The translations under genes were made by a program, and so were the position numbers. DNA of 64,000 nucleotides, from contig NZ_FORR01000003.1 of assembly GCF_900114055.1 (NCBI RefSeq), positions 124,001 through 188,000 on the forward strand, written 5' to 3'. The notes beneath the pieces are model-generated. The model did no database searches, had not been told where the DNA came from, and was given only the letters and a program-made list of their open reading frames with translations. This DNA comes from Thermoflavimicrobium dichotomicum (GTDB lineage Bacteria; Bacillota; Bacilli; Thermoactinomycetales; Thermoactinomycetaceae). Numbering within the stretch: the stretch's first letter is position 1; each line of letters opens with the position of its first letter. Of this stretch, positions 17,431-26,398 are shown piece after piece.

Positions 17431-17439
17431 GTCTATATT

Positions 17440-17670
17440 TTATACTTTATGTTGCTTCATCGCTTCTAAAAACATACGTAATGATTTACGCTGATCAGGA
17501 GTGAGTTCCAGGGCGACTTGAACCAAATATTGAATATCTTCAGGCAAATGTTGGATGGATTGGCAATGTTGTTGACCTAATTGGTCAATTGCCTGTTCAA
17601 TTAAATGACGTGATTCATTGATATATCTATATGTTTGGATTAAGAGCTTTTCCACTGGTTGAGTCATCAT
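17440..17670 (-). CDS. small helical protein of unknown function
   Basis: This 76-residue acidic, alpha-helical protein has a C-terminus ELTPDQRKSLRMFLEAM. It starts at tandem ATGs after AGGATAACG. It follows the 51-residue gene at 17678 by a few bases, and both have an L(S/T)PD(E/Q) motif near the C-terminus. They are probably one operon. No function can be assigned. Confidence 0.5.
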   Translation of the reverse strand: MMTQPVEKLLIQTYRYINESRHLIEQAIDQLGQQHCQSIQHLPEDIQYLVQVALELTPDQRKSLRMFLEAMKQHKV

Positions 17671-17677
17671 CGTTATC

Positions 17678-17833
17678 CTACTCCGTTTTGGAGTTCAGGA
17701 GTAGTTCAATTTCCTGTTTTACACGCAATAATTCGTCTGGACTTAGCTTTCTTAAGTCTCTAATCATCATCTCTAGTTTCATGGACCGGAATTCTTCTAG
17801 AAAGGATGGCATATAGTGAGTATTGATCGACAC
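17678..17833 (-). CDS. very short protein of unknown function
   Basis: This 51-residue protein includes LRKLSPDELLRVKQEIELLL at its C-terminus. GTG (17831-17833) is chosen because a perfect AAAGGAG lies 8 bases upstream on the minus strand. Longer in-frame starts up to 17947 have no binding site. It is in tandem with the gene at 17440. The family is unknown. Confidence 0.45.
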   Translation of the reverse strand: MSINTHYMPSFLEEFRSMKLEMMIRDLRKLSPDELLRVKQEIELLLNSKTE

Positions 17834-18134
17834 GGGAAAAACTCCTTTCATCCGAAAGTTAAAACCGATATGAGTCCATAGTCCATCATTATCTGTTTGG
17901 GACTCCATTTTATCAAATTTTCGACGATGATCAATGAGGATTGTCATCTTATGGGCTTCATTTATTGTCGTTTTTTTTCATTATTTGCCTTTTTTCTTAG
18001 GGAATTCATATAGATGTGACATTTTTTTGATTTTTTTAAGATGGGTGTTTTAAATATGTAGAAATAGGGTAATTATTTGTTGACAGCCTGGTTGTCATAA
18101 TGAATAACTTGAACAGAATAGAGGTGCTTGGTGA

Positions 18135-18296
18135 ATGTTGGAACAATTGAAAGCACTGGAAGAACGTTTACTCTATTTGGAACAGGAATATTTGCTCGCC
18201 AAGGAACGCCATGAATTTTTGCAGCAATATGATCTGCATGAAGAAATGAAACAATTGAGAAAAAAGCATCGTGAGTTAAAAGCAAAAATCAGTTAG
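18135..18296 (+). CDS. 53-residue coiled-coil protein
   Basis: A short reading frame begins at ATG 18135, 8 bases after GAGGTG (18121-18126), and ends with TAG at 18294. The product (MLEQLKALEERLLYLEQEY, then a Lys/Glu-rich helix) should be a single coiled coil. A clean terminator follows at 18342, which supports a real gene. Function unknown. Confidence 0.55.
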   Translation: MLEQLKALEERLLYLEQEYLLAKERHEFLQQYDLHEEMKQLRKKHRELKAKIS

Positions 18297-18341
18297 GTAG
18301 ATGGTAAAATAGCATATAATGCCACTGAACATATAAAGAAG

Positions 18342-18367
18342 AGCGCATCCGGATGGGTGCGCTTTTC
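18342..18367 (+). terminator. terminator
   Basis: AGCGCATCC (18342-18350) pairs with GGGTGCGCT (18355-18363, one T-G wobble) around a GGAT loop, followed by TTTT. Confidence 0.75.
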
Positions 18368-18466
18368 GTATATCCGTGTACATTAAAGGAGTGGATAGGC
18401 AAAAGAATACATATTGCATGTGCAAATGGATAACCGAGGAAAATAACCGAAAAAATATTTGCAAAA

Positions 18467-19645
18467 TTATGAATTACTTGGTGCTTGCTTGATTTTTATG
18501 CTAAAGATGGCTGCAATCAAAATAGTAAGCGCAGATACACCATAGACCACAAGAATGGAACTTCGAGCGAGGAAAGGACCAGAAACCAGAATTCCTATCA
18601 ATGTACCACCAACAAATGTTTGGGTGAGGAACCCACTAACTTTTCCAATCCTATTTTGATCGGTTTGATTCATTACTAGCATGATAATGATAGAGCCTAA
18701 GAATGTTGCACATACTCCTGTTAGGAAACGCAGGGTTGCTGTGACAGGAATCCAAATAGAAAGTGCTTCGCCAAATACACAGATTGCAAAGAAGAAAAGG
18801 GCACTACTAACTAGAACTCTGACATTAAACTTAGAGATCAATAGAGTTGCAATCCCGCCACCGATTAAAGATCCAATCCCTGCGACCATAAGGAACTATT
18901 CAATCGATTCCTTTTGTAATTGTAATCGATCCATAATTAAAAATACATCTAATGGTTGAACTAAGCCAATACCTAACGCTAAGAAGAAATATACGAATGG
19001 TATCACATTGATGTTGCTGTTATTTTTTAAGTAAAAAAGGCCTTCTTTCATATCTAGCCAAACATGTTGTTTTTCGTTGGCTGATTCTTTTTCTATCTCA
19101 GGCAGAAGAAAAGCGAGTAATAAAGAAATGAAAAAGCAAATCCCGAAGAGAATCAAGCAGGCTTCGATTCCTAAATACAGAAAGAGGCTGGTTCCAATGA
19201 CAGGACCTATGACTAAGAAAATAGAAGGGATGCTTTGATTCAAACCAATCACCATGTTCATATTTTTGGGAGAGAGGTGACCTTTAATAATAACGTTAGA
19301 GGAAGGTTGAGAAAATTGACTTAGGATCACTGAAACAAAGGTGGCGATTAGAATATAAATCCACCCGTATTGAATAACGAATAATATCCCTACTATGGAT
19401 AGAATACTTAAAATATCACAAATAATGATCGTGTTTTTTGGATTCAAGCGATCCGCAAAAGCTCCCCCGATGAATGCGAAAAGAAAAATGGGGAGATATT
19501 CTACCAGGTTTACTAGTGAGACAATTTTCGGATCGTTTTGGGTTTGTTCCATTGCATAGAAGAGAACAGCCATGTTGCGAACCCATATAGCAAAATTTTC
19601 AAGGATACTTCGTCCAATGACGACTGAAATGATGTGTGCTTGCAA
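18467..19645 (-). pseudogene. MFS transporter interrupted by an in-frame TAG
   Basis: Two open segments, 18896-19645 and 18467-18895, lie in the same frame and are separated only by an amber codon at 18896-18898 (...KESIE-stop-FLMVAGIG...). Together they give an MFS protein of about 392 residues (DRLNPKN loop after segment 2, ten or more hydrophobic segments). The TTG at 19643-19645 fits GGGAGG 8 bases upstream. It follows a truncated TetR gene. The simplest reading is a nonsense-inactivated efflux pump. Sequencing error or readthrough cannot be excluded. Confidence 0.75.
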
Positions 19646-19660
19646 ATGGACCACCTCCCT

Positions 19661-20092
19661 CTATTTGCTTTGTTCATTGGATATTCCAGTAAGAAAAATT
19701 TGAATGGCTTTTTTATAGAGGCTTGCAACATTAGTAATATCGATATAGGGATAGTTGGTACCTAATCCCATTAACAAACCGTTCAAGATAAAGGTTAATT
19801 CATCAATGTCTGCTTCTTTAAATTCGTTCTTTTTCATTCCTTCTTCTAAAATGGATCTGTATATGGGAAATGATGAATGCATGAGTGGATAAAGGCGATC
19901 CATCACTTCATCGTGGTTCGTAGTATTTGCATAAAATTCTTCAGCTACTTTTATTAATGAACTTTGATAACTTTGCGAAAATAGATCTGCTAAGATAAAA
20001 AGTTTTTCCTTTGCAGACTTAGCCTGTGTGATTCGTTCTTGGCAACGAGTGTTCCAGGTAGAAATTTCATTTTCTAATATGAATAAAAACAA
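19661..20092 (-). pseudogene. TetR-family regulator lacking its DNA-binding domain
   Basis: The segment encodes a TetR C-terminal ligand-binding domain beginning at LFLFILENEIST, which in intact TetR proteins follows the helix-turn-helix and the (K)NKEE motif. AAT AAG GAG GAG (NKEE) is still present just upstream, but an in-frame stop and unrelated sequence lie before it. The roughly 50-residue N-terminal domain is missing. It lies directly before the broken MFS gene, so the regulator-pump pair has decayed. Confidence 0.7.
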
Positions 20093-20317
20093 CTCCTCCT
20101 TATTCTTTTATGACCGATTGGTGGCAAAATGAAGAAGTGTCGGCGATATGTAAAGAGGTTAATAGATTCAAATTGAAAAAGATTTAGCAGAAGGATATTT
20201 TGTTAGACAAGCGTTTGGTTTTGAAAGATCCTGATCATTTTTATCCTAATATTTCATAGGTTTAGTTTTTTGTTTAAAACTAAAAAAGAGTGAAATATAG
20301 AATGAGGAGCTATGGAA

Positions 20318-21742
20318 GTGGATAATTATTACCAAATATTAGGTGTTCCGGAAAATGCTGATGTAGAAGAAATCCAAAAGGCACTATTAAAACAGCTTCG
20401 ACTTTGGAACCATCGCCTAAATGCCCCAACGCTTTCACGACGGCAAGAAGCGGAGCGGATGATTGAACTGCTTGAGGAAATCAAAGAAACACTTATGGAT
20501 GAAAAGAAACGGAATGAGTATGATGCTAAGCTTAAGCAGTTTGAAGAGGAACGAAAGACTGCAAAAGTTCTCGAACAAAGTAAAGAGAATGATGGAAATC
20601 AAGAAAAGCAGCAGTCTGTTTCTTCATTTGAAGAGAAGATTGAAAGTGAGCCCAAAGATTTGGAGATTGAGGCATTGGAGCCAGGGAAAGAACAGGCAAA
20701 ATCAGTATCACTGACAGAAAAAAGATTTTATAAACACCCATGGTTTGTTGGTAGCATCTTAGCTGGCTTACTGATTGTATTTGGATTGGGATGGCTACTG
20801 CCTACGAAATTTGGAATGAAAACAGGATCACAAAATGTTTCAGCATCTGAAGCACGAGAAATAAAAGAGTTAGCTATGCAAGGAAAAATATATGGTGTAC
20901 CTTTTAAAGCTGATGCGACATGGGAAGAAATATCTAAAAGCTGGGGAATGCCGAAGAATTCGAATCAAGAGGCTGGAAGTCAATGGCCAAATAAAAATCC
21001 CTATGTTGAGGTTTTTAGTGATCCCAAAATGATCGGGAAGGTTTGCAAGATCAGCAATAAGAAAGTAGGGGGTAAAAAACAGCTCTCTCTATCATGGCAA
21101 GAAATCAAAAAAGAGTTTGGTGATCAGTTTGTTTATCGGATTGGTGATGATGGTAAAGGAGGTCAGTTTTATTTTTATCGTCTGCCTTCATATGCAGTAG
21201 AGTTTGCAGTGCAAAATGGAAAGGTGATTGCGATGCAAGTAGGGAAGGAACATTGTTTTCCTAAGTACGAAGGAATTAAGCCGGGAAAAGATTTGGAAAC
21301 TCAACTCGTATATGAAATCAGAGAGTTATCGCGACATGGAAAAATGTATGGCATTCCTTTTTCGATTGGGACACCATATAACTTTGTTGTTAAGGAGTGG
21401 CAGAATTCTGAGGAAACGGGCGCATCTGGTTCACGAACACTTTATTATCAAGATAAAGTCCTACAGTTTGATCATGAGAATAAGGTTTGTCAGCTGTCTT
21501 ACAGAGAAATTCCTAAACGATATCAATCTATCTCATTTAGTAAAGTGAGACAAATTTTTGGTACTCCTCAAAAAATCGAAAGCAATAGTAATATATCAAC
21601 CTATATCTATGATTACTATGCACATCGAGTAGAGTTTGTTACCTCTGTTGATAAAAAGACGGGTGAAGAGAAAGTGATCAGTTTTAAGGTTGTTACCACC
21701 TGTCAATCTGGTTATTATTTTGATCCAAGTCTTAATCAATAA
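20318..21742 (+). CDS. J-like domain / transmembrane / double DUF4309 protein
   Basis: This 474-residue protein has an N-terminal J-like domain (YYQILGVPENADVEEIQKA, about 3-21, then EKKRNEYD near 65). The HPD motif is replaced in RLWNHRLNAP, so it should not stimulate Hsp70. A charged linker follows, one transmembrane helix (about 143-165), and two DUF4309-like repeats (KELAMQGKIYGVPF about 185 and RELSRHGKMYGIPF about 338). GTG 20318 is 8 bases from GAGGAG, while ATG 20312 is only 2. It leads a three-gene cluster of related proteins. Confidence 0.65.
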   Translation: MDNYYQILGVPENADVEEIQKALLKQLRLWNHRLNAPTLSRRQEAERMIELLEEIKETLMDEKKRNEYDAKLKQFEEERKTAKVLEQSKENDGNQEKQQSVSSFEEKIESEPKDLEIEALEPGKEQAKSVSLTEKRFYKHPWFVGSILAGLLIVFGLGWLLPTKFGMKTGSQNVSASEAREIKELAMQGKIYGVPFKADATWEEISKSWGMPKNSNQEAGSQWPNKNPYVEVFSDPKMIGKVCKISNKKVGGKKQLSLSWQEIKKEFGDQFVYRIGDDGKGGQFYFYRLPSYAVEFAVQNGKVIAMQVGKEHCFPKYEGIKPGKDLETQLVYEIRELSRHGKMYGIPFSIGTPYNFVVKEWQNSEETGASGSRTLYYQDKVLQFDHENKVCQLSYREIPKRYQSISFSKVRQIFGTPQKIESNSNISTYIYDYYAHRVEFVTSVDKKTGEEKVISFKVVTTCQSGYYFDPSLNQ

Positions 21743-21781
21743 GTTTTTTGTACTAAAAGTTGTGAAATCATGGAGGAAAAT

Positions 21782-22357
21782 ATGGTGAATTCTATAAATA
21801 AATGGATGATTATTTCGGTTATTTTATTGTTGATTGTAATTGGACTAGGTGCCATTCATTTGGTAGGTACTAGTGAACCTGTAGTGAAAAAGAAGCAATT
21901 ACCTGTCAAAGACCCACAATCTCCGATCGAACTCGCACAAGAGATTAAAAAATTGGCCGAAAAAGGGCACGTGTATGGCATTCCACCTATATCAATTGGT
22001 ACACCTAAGCAAAAGGTGATTGAAAAATTGGGTCCGAGTGAAGGAAATTTATATAAAGCAAAAAATGTGCTTTTTCGATACGACTCAAAGAACCGGATTT
22101 GCTCGATTACATACGAGCACCGTTATGGTGATGATTACATTATGATTCCAAAGCGCTATAAAAAGGTGTTAATGGCAGATATAAAGCAAGTGCTTGGAGA
22201 GCCAACTTATACAGAAGGGAATATGTATGTTGAGCATTACTATCAATTGAATAACTATTATGTCACTTTTACAACAGGAGGACTTGAAGATCAGTCCGGT
22301 CTACTTGCACTAAGAGTTAGTAGTAAGGAATGTGAATCATTTGGAAAAGGGTTGTAA
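21782..22357 (+). CDS. membrane-anchored DUF4309-like protein
   Basis: This 191-residue protein has an N-terminal signal anchor (MIISVILLLIVIGLGAI) and one DUF4309-like domain (EIKKLAEKGHVYGIPPISIG, then VLFRYDSKNRICSI and the IPKRYKKV motif). The start follows GGAGG by 5 bases. It lies 39 bases after the double-domain gene and 36 before the third member, so the three are likely an operon. The domain is presumably extracellular. Function unknown. Confidence 0.7.
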   Translation: MVNSINKWMIISVILLLIVIGLGAIHLVGTSEPVVKKKQLPVKDPQSPIELAQEIKKLAEKGHVYGIPPISIGTPKQKVIEKLGPSEGNLYKAKNVLFRYDSKNRICSITYEHRYGDDYIMIPKRYKKVLMADIKQVLGEPTYTEGNMYVEHYYQLNNYYVTFTTGGLEDQSGLLALRVSSKECESFGKGL

Positions 22358-22393
22358 AATTTTATAAGTTCAATACAAAAGGTTGAGAGAGAT

Positions 22394-23815
22394 ATGAAAA
22401 ACAATGATCAGCGACCAGGAATACCTCAGCAAGCAAGTAAAGAAGAATTTGAAAAGGCAATAGCAGAACAGAAACATCCATTGAAAAGTCAGCCGCATGA
22501 CCAGGTAAGCACTTCAGCGTTACAGGAGAAAAGACAGACAATTAGTGAGAAACGTGAACAAACTAAACAAGACCTGATGAAGATCATGATAAATCAAGAG
22601 GAAAAGCCAGATTCAATGAAAAAGGAACAAACACTGAACCAGTCTGAAGAGAATAAACCATTGGACAATATTCAGGAAAGGGAAAGTAAACAACAGAGCC
22701 CGGAAATAAAAGAGATCCAGGCTAACCAGGAGAATGATCGAAAGAGAGGAACTGGTGACTGGCCAGGAATGAAATGGATTGGGCAAAGGAAGTGGGTAAT
22801 CGGGTTATTCGTCGGCATCATCATTCTGGTCGTTTTTTTCTCTTTAGGCGGCTTGTCCATTTTGATTCCAAAAGAGCCACTTCATTTGAATAAAGATGTA
22901 ATGGTAAAGGATCAGTTTATTGTGAGATTGGCAGACTATGTACAAGATCGTTCTTCAGCTAAACTCAGTATATTTGTTCGTCCTACATCCAATCGAGAGA
23001 ATCGTTATAAAGATACACTTGGATTTAGCTATTATCTGAATGAGAAGCCAGTGATTCAGATGCGTATCCGGATTGAAGACCGATTCGGAAATGCCATCTG
23101 TCAGGCTGATACGTCAAAAGCGAATCATTTCACGGCCGTTGATCAAGGTCAAACGTGGGAGCAATTCGAATGGACCGATTTGCCTAAAGGAGGTAGAATA
23201 TTCGTTATTGAACAAATTTCGGAGTTTATGGTGACAGAGGGATTAATCCAAAATTCATCGGGTAAGCAGGTTGTATCAGGGGAAGAGAAAGTGTACCCGA
23301 TGAATGAGTACTTTTCCTTGCCTGAACCCGAAATATTGGATCATGGCTTGATGATGGCGAGGGAGCTCAAAAAGTTGACTTCACAAGGAAAGGTTTATGG
23401 GGTTCCATTTAAAATCGATACTCCTGTATCCATGATTGAAAAGATTTTGGGACCACCTGCTTCAGATGCGAATTTGAACTTTTGGATGAAGAACGAGCTT
23501 GACTTGCTGATTATCAATGATGATCGCAAGACCAGTTGTACAGAGTATAAGTTAGGTAAGCGTAATCCATCACATGATCTTCGGAGTTTTATTGACTTGC
23601 CAAAACGTTATCAAGGAATGACGATGGAGCATGTGAAAAAGGTATTTGGAAATCAGTATATTGATCATACTTTCCGTGATATCAACGGAAGAAGTTTGAA
23701 TGGAGCGGACCGATTTTTATATAAATTATCACCTTATGAAATCGAATTTTGGGTAAAAAAGGGAAGAATTGTAACAATCGCTGTTTCACAGGAGGGCTGT
23801 ATGACTTTCAAGTGA
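22394..23815 (+). CDS. large membrane-anchored DUF4309-like protein
   Basis: This 473-residue protein has a hydrophilic, Gln/Glu/Lys-rich cytosolic region (1-130), a transmembrane helix (IGLFVGIIILVVFFSLGG, about 135-155) and an extracellular beta-rich segment (about 165-305). A C-terminal DUF4309-like domain is present (KKLTSQGKVYGVPFKIDTP and DLPKRYQGMTMEHVKKVFG, split). It is the last gene of the cluster. An IS200/IS605-type remnant begins six bases after its stop codon. Confidence 0.7.
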   Translation: MKNNDQRPGIPQQASKEEFEKAIAEQKHPLKSQPHDQVSTSALQEKRQTISEKREQTKQDLMKIMINQEEKPDSMKKEQTLNQSEENKPLDNIQERESKQQSPEIKEIQANQENDRKRGTGDWPGMKWIGQRKWVIGLFVGIIILVVFFSLGGLSILIPKEPLHLNKDVMVKDQFIVRLADYVQDRSSAKLSIFVRPTSNRENRYKDTLGFSYYLNEKPVIQMRIRIEDRFGNAICQADTSKANHFTAVDQGQTWEQFEWTDLPKGGRIFVIEQISEFMVTEGLIQNSSGKQVVSGEEKVYPMNEYFSLPEPEILDHGLMMARELKKLTSQGKVYGVPFKIDTPVSMIEKILGPPASDANLNFWMKNELDLLIINDDRKTSCTEYKLGKRNPSHDLRSFIDLPKRYQGMTMEHVKKVFGNQYIDHTFRDINGRSLNGADRFLYKLSPYEIEFWVKKGRIVTIAVSQEGCMTFK

Positions 23816-23821
23816 ATTTAC

Positions 23822-24224
23822 AGAAATGCCGTCTGAAAGCCCATGGTTTGAATTGTGGGATGAAAGACGGCGTTGCTCGGTAATCCCTTCATGGGATTGC
23901 CAAGAGAAGGAATTTTCTATATAATCAAACATATGAGCGGTGCTCATCCTACTGGTAGTAGGTCGAATGTTCCTGTGGACGTCATGGTATGAGATTCTGG
24001 TAGCGAAAAGTCTCCTACCAGGTAAAACCATGAGAGTGAATGAAAGGAACTAGCATACTGGTAACAGGTATGCCGCCCATGTGGGTACATGCGGCTTGGT
24101 GCCGTAGAACTACATGGGACGGGGTGATGACACACCCCTGAACTTGGGCGCCCACCAAAACGGAAACGGACTGCGGACGCTAACGACCCAAGAATCCCAC
24201 GGCTTCAGCCGTGTGGAGTGTCAA
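23822..24224 (+). mobile_element. IS200/IS605-type remnant without tnpA or tnpB
   Basis: The 403-bp element follows TTAC (23818-23821), the insertion target known for IS608-type elements. It ends in TCAA (24221-24224), the classic right-end cleavage sequence, after the terminal hairpin CCCACGGCTTCAGCCGTGTGG (written here as CCCACGGC / GCCGTGTGG). The left end has a GCCGTCT/AGACGGC hairpin. No coding sequence is present. It is a non-autonomous derivative that needs transposase in trans. Confidence 0.65.
23937..24224 (+). ncRNA. omega-RNA-like structured region
   Basis: Inside the IS remnant the sequence folds into a run of hairpins. These are CCTACT/AGTAGG, CTGGTAG/CTACCAG nested in CATGG/CCATG, CATAC/GTATG, CATGT/ACATG, GGGGTG/CACCCC, and the right-end stem CACGGC/GCCGTG. 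TnpB-associated omega RNAs occupy the same position at the right end of IS200/IS605 elements, with the guide beginning just outside the TCAA. No TnpB is encoded here, so any partner would act in trans. Confidence 0.45.
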
Positions 24225-24308
24225 ATATTGAACAATGATAAGTATACGTATTTGTGTAGATTCATGAAATGGGAAGTTGTTAATGATGATGAAAGTGTGA
24301 GTGAAGAA

Positions 24309-24344
24309 AAATACCCCATTCCTCGTCAGAGGGATGGGGTATTT
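24309..24344. terminator. bidirectional terminator
   Basis: AAATACCCCATTCC pairs with GGGATGGGGTATTT (14 bp, one wobble). It serves the cotJC 3' part on the minus strand. Confidence 0.8.
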
Positions 24345-24381
24345 CCTTGCAAAGTGCGGCTAGAAAAAGCAAAATTCAAGA

Positions 24382-24726
24382 TTAAAAATACTTCTTTTGT
24401 CCTTGATACTCTTTTAATAACTCTACTGCTTCCCGAAAACGTTGAGCGTGAACAACTTCTCTTTCTCTAAGGAATTTCAGGGAGTCGTTAATGTCTGGGT
24501 CATCCGATAGATCAATCAGCCACTGGTATGTAGCACGTGCCTTTTCCTCTGCAGCAATATCTTCATACAGGTCAGCAATGGGATCATTTTTGGCCTGAAT
24601 ATAGGTCACTGTGAAGGGATTGCCAGCGGCATCATGGTAGAATAAGGCGCGCTCGTGATTGGCGTAATGATCGCCGAGACCAGCCTCTTTTAATTGCTCC
24701 GGAGTAGCATCTTTGGTTAATTTATA
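24382..24726 (-). pseudogene. cotJC: cotJC 3' part (split gene)
   Basis: From the att core onward this encodes YKLT and then 110 residues of CotJC, a manganese-catalase-like ferritin-fold coat protein (KDATPEQLKEAGLGDHY, DLYEDIAAEEKARATYQWL, REREVVHAQRFREAV). It has no start of its own. The in-frame sequence upstream belongs to the inserted element. The N-terminal 79 codons are at 32672-32908 on the same strand. Joining the two at the 11-bp core restores 189 codons, the B. subtilis CotJC length. This is a gene interrupted by a recombinase element and not a simple relic. Confidence 0.92.
24716..24726. repeat. attachment-site core, left junction
   Basis: GTTAATTTATA is identical to 32673-32683. 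On the element side it is followed, after 6 bases, by the arm TGTATTATGTATACA (24733-24747). That arm is the reverse complement, with one mismatch, of the arm at the other end. Confidence 0.85.
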
Positions 24727-24765
24727 CAATATTGTATTATGTATACAAAATGTAAAATAAAACTC

Positions 24766-26322
24766 TTATACTTTTGTATGAATAGTCAAAGTAAATTCGT
24801 CGTTCTTTTGATGTTTTTCTTTTATGTAGATGCACTTATCAATAACCGTTTTCAGGAGAATGTTTTTTTGTTCGGCTGTGTCCAATTGATGGTATACTTC
24901 TAAAACATGTTCCACTTGGGGAATAATTCTCATTCGAGCATTCATTTTTTCTTGCTCATAATTTAGGTCATGGATGGCTTTTTCAAGACTTTCTCTGGCA
25001 TTTGCCAAACGCTTTGCGATGTTTTGGGATCGATCGAGAAATGTTTCTTCATCATATATTCCTCGTTCGAGTAAATCATGTAATCGTTGTTTTTGTTTTT
25101 GGAGGCTTCTGATTTCTTCCTGGATGCTTTTTATGGTCATTTGATAAACCTCTATTTTTGAACTTTGTGATACCAGATCATTGGGATCAAAACGCAACTT
25201 ATATTGCTTTAACCAATCTTCTAACGATTCAAGGATACGTTTTTCAATGTGTTCTAAGCGACTACTTTTGTTACAGTTTCCGCCTTTTCCCTTATTGTCG
25301 CATATTAAATGTGGTAATTTATTTTTTCGATTTGATCGCTTTAGTACCATTGTAGCGTCACAAATTCCGCAAATGACCAAGCCAGCCAAAGGATTTTGAA
25401 GTGTAGTATTTGGTTTCCAGCGTGGATGCCTTTTTTTCTGTCTAATTTCCTGAGCTTTCTGGAAAATTTCTTCGGAAATAATAGACTCATGTTTACCATC
25501 TACAATCGTCTGCTCTCCTTCTGGTCGCATTCGTGCATCTACACCTTTGTTTGGGTCTGAGGATTTAATTCTCTTTACTTTTCCCCAGGCGATTTTCCCG
25601 ATATAAACGGGATTGCGCAGGATTTGAAGTACTACGTTATTCGACCAATCTCCACCATAATATGAAGGGATACCAAGTTCATTTAACTTTTTTGCAATGT
25701 TAGTCGTTCCCATTCGTTCATTTGGATCTTCTGAGGTATACCACTCAAAGATCATTTTTACTACAGGAGCCTGTTCCGGATCTGGGACAAGAGTAATACT
25801 TCCATCTTCTTTTTTAGTCTTTTGATATCCGTAAGGTGGACGAGCCCCGACATAGTTCCCGTCTTTTACTGATCGGAGACGTCCGCTTTGTAATCGGCGC
25901 TTGATTATCTTAAACTCTTTACGTGCCATAAATGCTTCAAATTCGCTGTATTCTTCATCGAATTCATTTTCCAGGTCGTAGACCTTTCTGGGAGTGATAA
26001 TCTTGGTTTTGGAACGTTTAAATGTGTCCAGGATATACCCTTGATCTTGCATGTTACCACGGCCAAGACGGTCCATGTCCATTACGAGAACAGCGTCATA
26101 AAGGCCTTGCTCGACTTCCTCCAGTAGCTTTATCATTTCTGGACGGTGGATAATACTTTCACCGGAGATGATTTCTTGATATATCTTTACGATATTTAGA
26201 TTTTGTTGTTTGGCTACCTCAAGCAACGTTTTTTTGTGCTTTGCCAATGTCTCAGCTTCACCACGTGCTTCAGCCTCTAGATCAGCACGGCTTTTACGTA
26301 AATACATGGCTACTCTTTTCAA
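24766..26322 (-). CDS. large serine recombinase
   Basis: This 518-residue protein has an N-terminal resolvase domain with the nucleophile in MYLRKSRAD (Ser11), VLVMDMDRLGRG, and the recombinase domain with RPPYGYQK and YIGKIAWGK. A zinc ribbon (CGICDATM...CDNKGKGGNC) and a coiled-coil insertion come before the C-terminus. It appears full length. TTG (26320-26322) is chosen because AGGAGG lies 8 bases upstream. It ends 40 bases from the att core and is the presumed integrase and excisionase of the cotJC element. Confidence 0.93.
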   Translation of the reverse strand: MKRVAMYLRKSRADLEAEARGEAETLAKHKKTLLEVAKQQNLNIVKIYQEIISGESIIHRPEMIKLLEEVEQGLYDAVLVMDMDRLGRGNMQDQGYILDTFKRSKTKIITPRKVYDLENEFDEEYSEFEAFMARKEFKIIKRRLQSGRLRSVKDGNYVGARPPYGYQKTKKEDGSITLVPDPEQAPVVKMIFEWYTSEDPNERMGTTNIAKKLNELGIPSYYGGDWSNNVVLQILRNPVYIGKIAWGKVKRIKSSDPNKGVDARMRPEGEQTIVDGKHESIISEEIFQKAQEIRQKKRHPRWKPNTTLQNPLAGLVICGICDATMVLKRSNRKNKLPHLICDNKGKGGNCNKSSRLEHIEKRILESLEDWLKQYKLRFDPNDLVSQSSKIEVYQMTIKSIQEEIRSLQKQKQRLHDLLERGIYDEETFLDRSQNIAKRLANARESLEKAIHDLNYEQEKMNARMRIIPQVEHVLEVYHQLDTAEQKNILLKTVIDKCIYIKEKHQKNDEFTLTIHTKV

Positions 26323-26398
26323 AATTGATCCCTCCTCATCTAAAATAATATGATTGTCCGTTAAGTTTTCCTGCATATCATCTAAACGAGGTGATTCC

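Noticed and set aside
20110-20184. 25-codon plus-strand frame (MTDWWQNEEVSAICKEVNRF) next to the truncated TetR gene
   Set aside because: It looks like the end of a real protein, but it is too short and has no binding site. I cannot tell a relic from chance.
23837-24224. Group I intron or IStron in the IS remnant
   Set aside because: IStrons combine IS605-type ends with a group I intron, but I could not find convincing P7/P3 core sequences.
24382-24729. Independent 115-residue ferritin-like gene
   Set aside because: It lacks its own binding site and N-terminal half, which is found at 32672-32908. It is the 3' part of cotJC.
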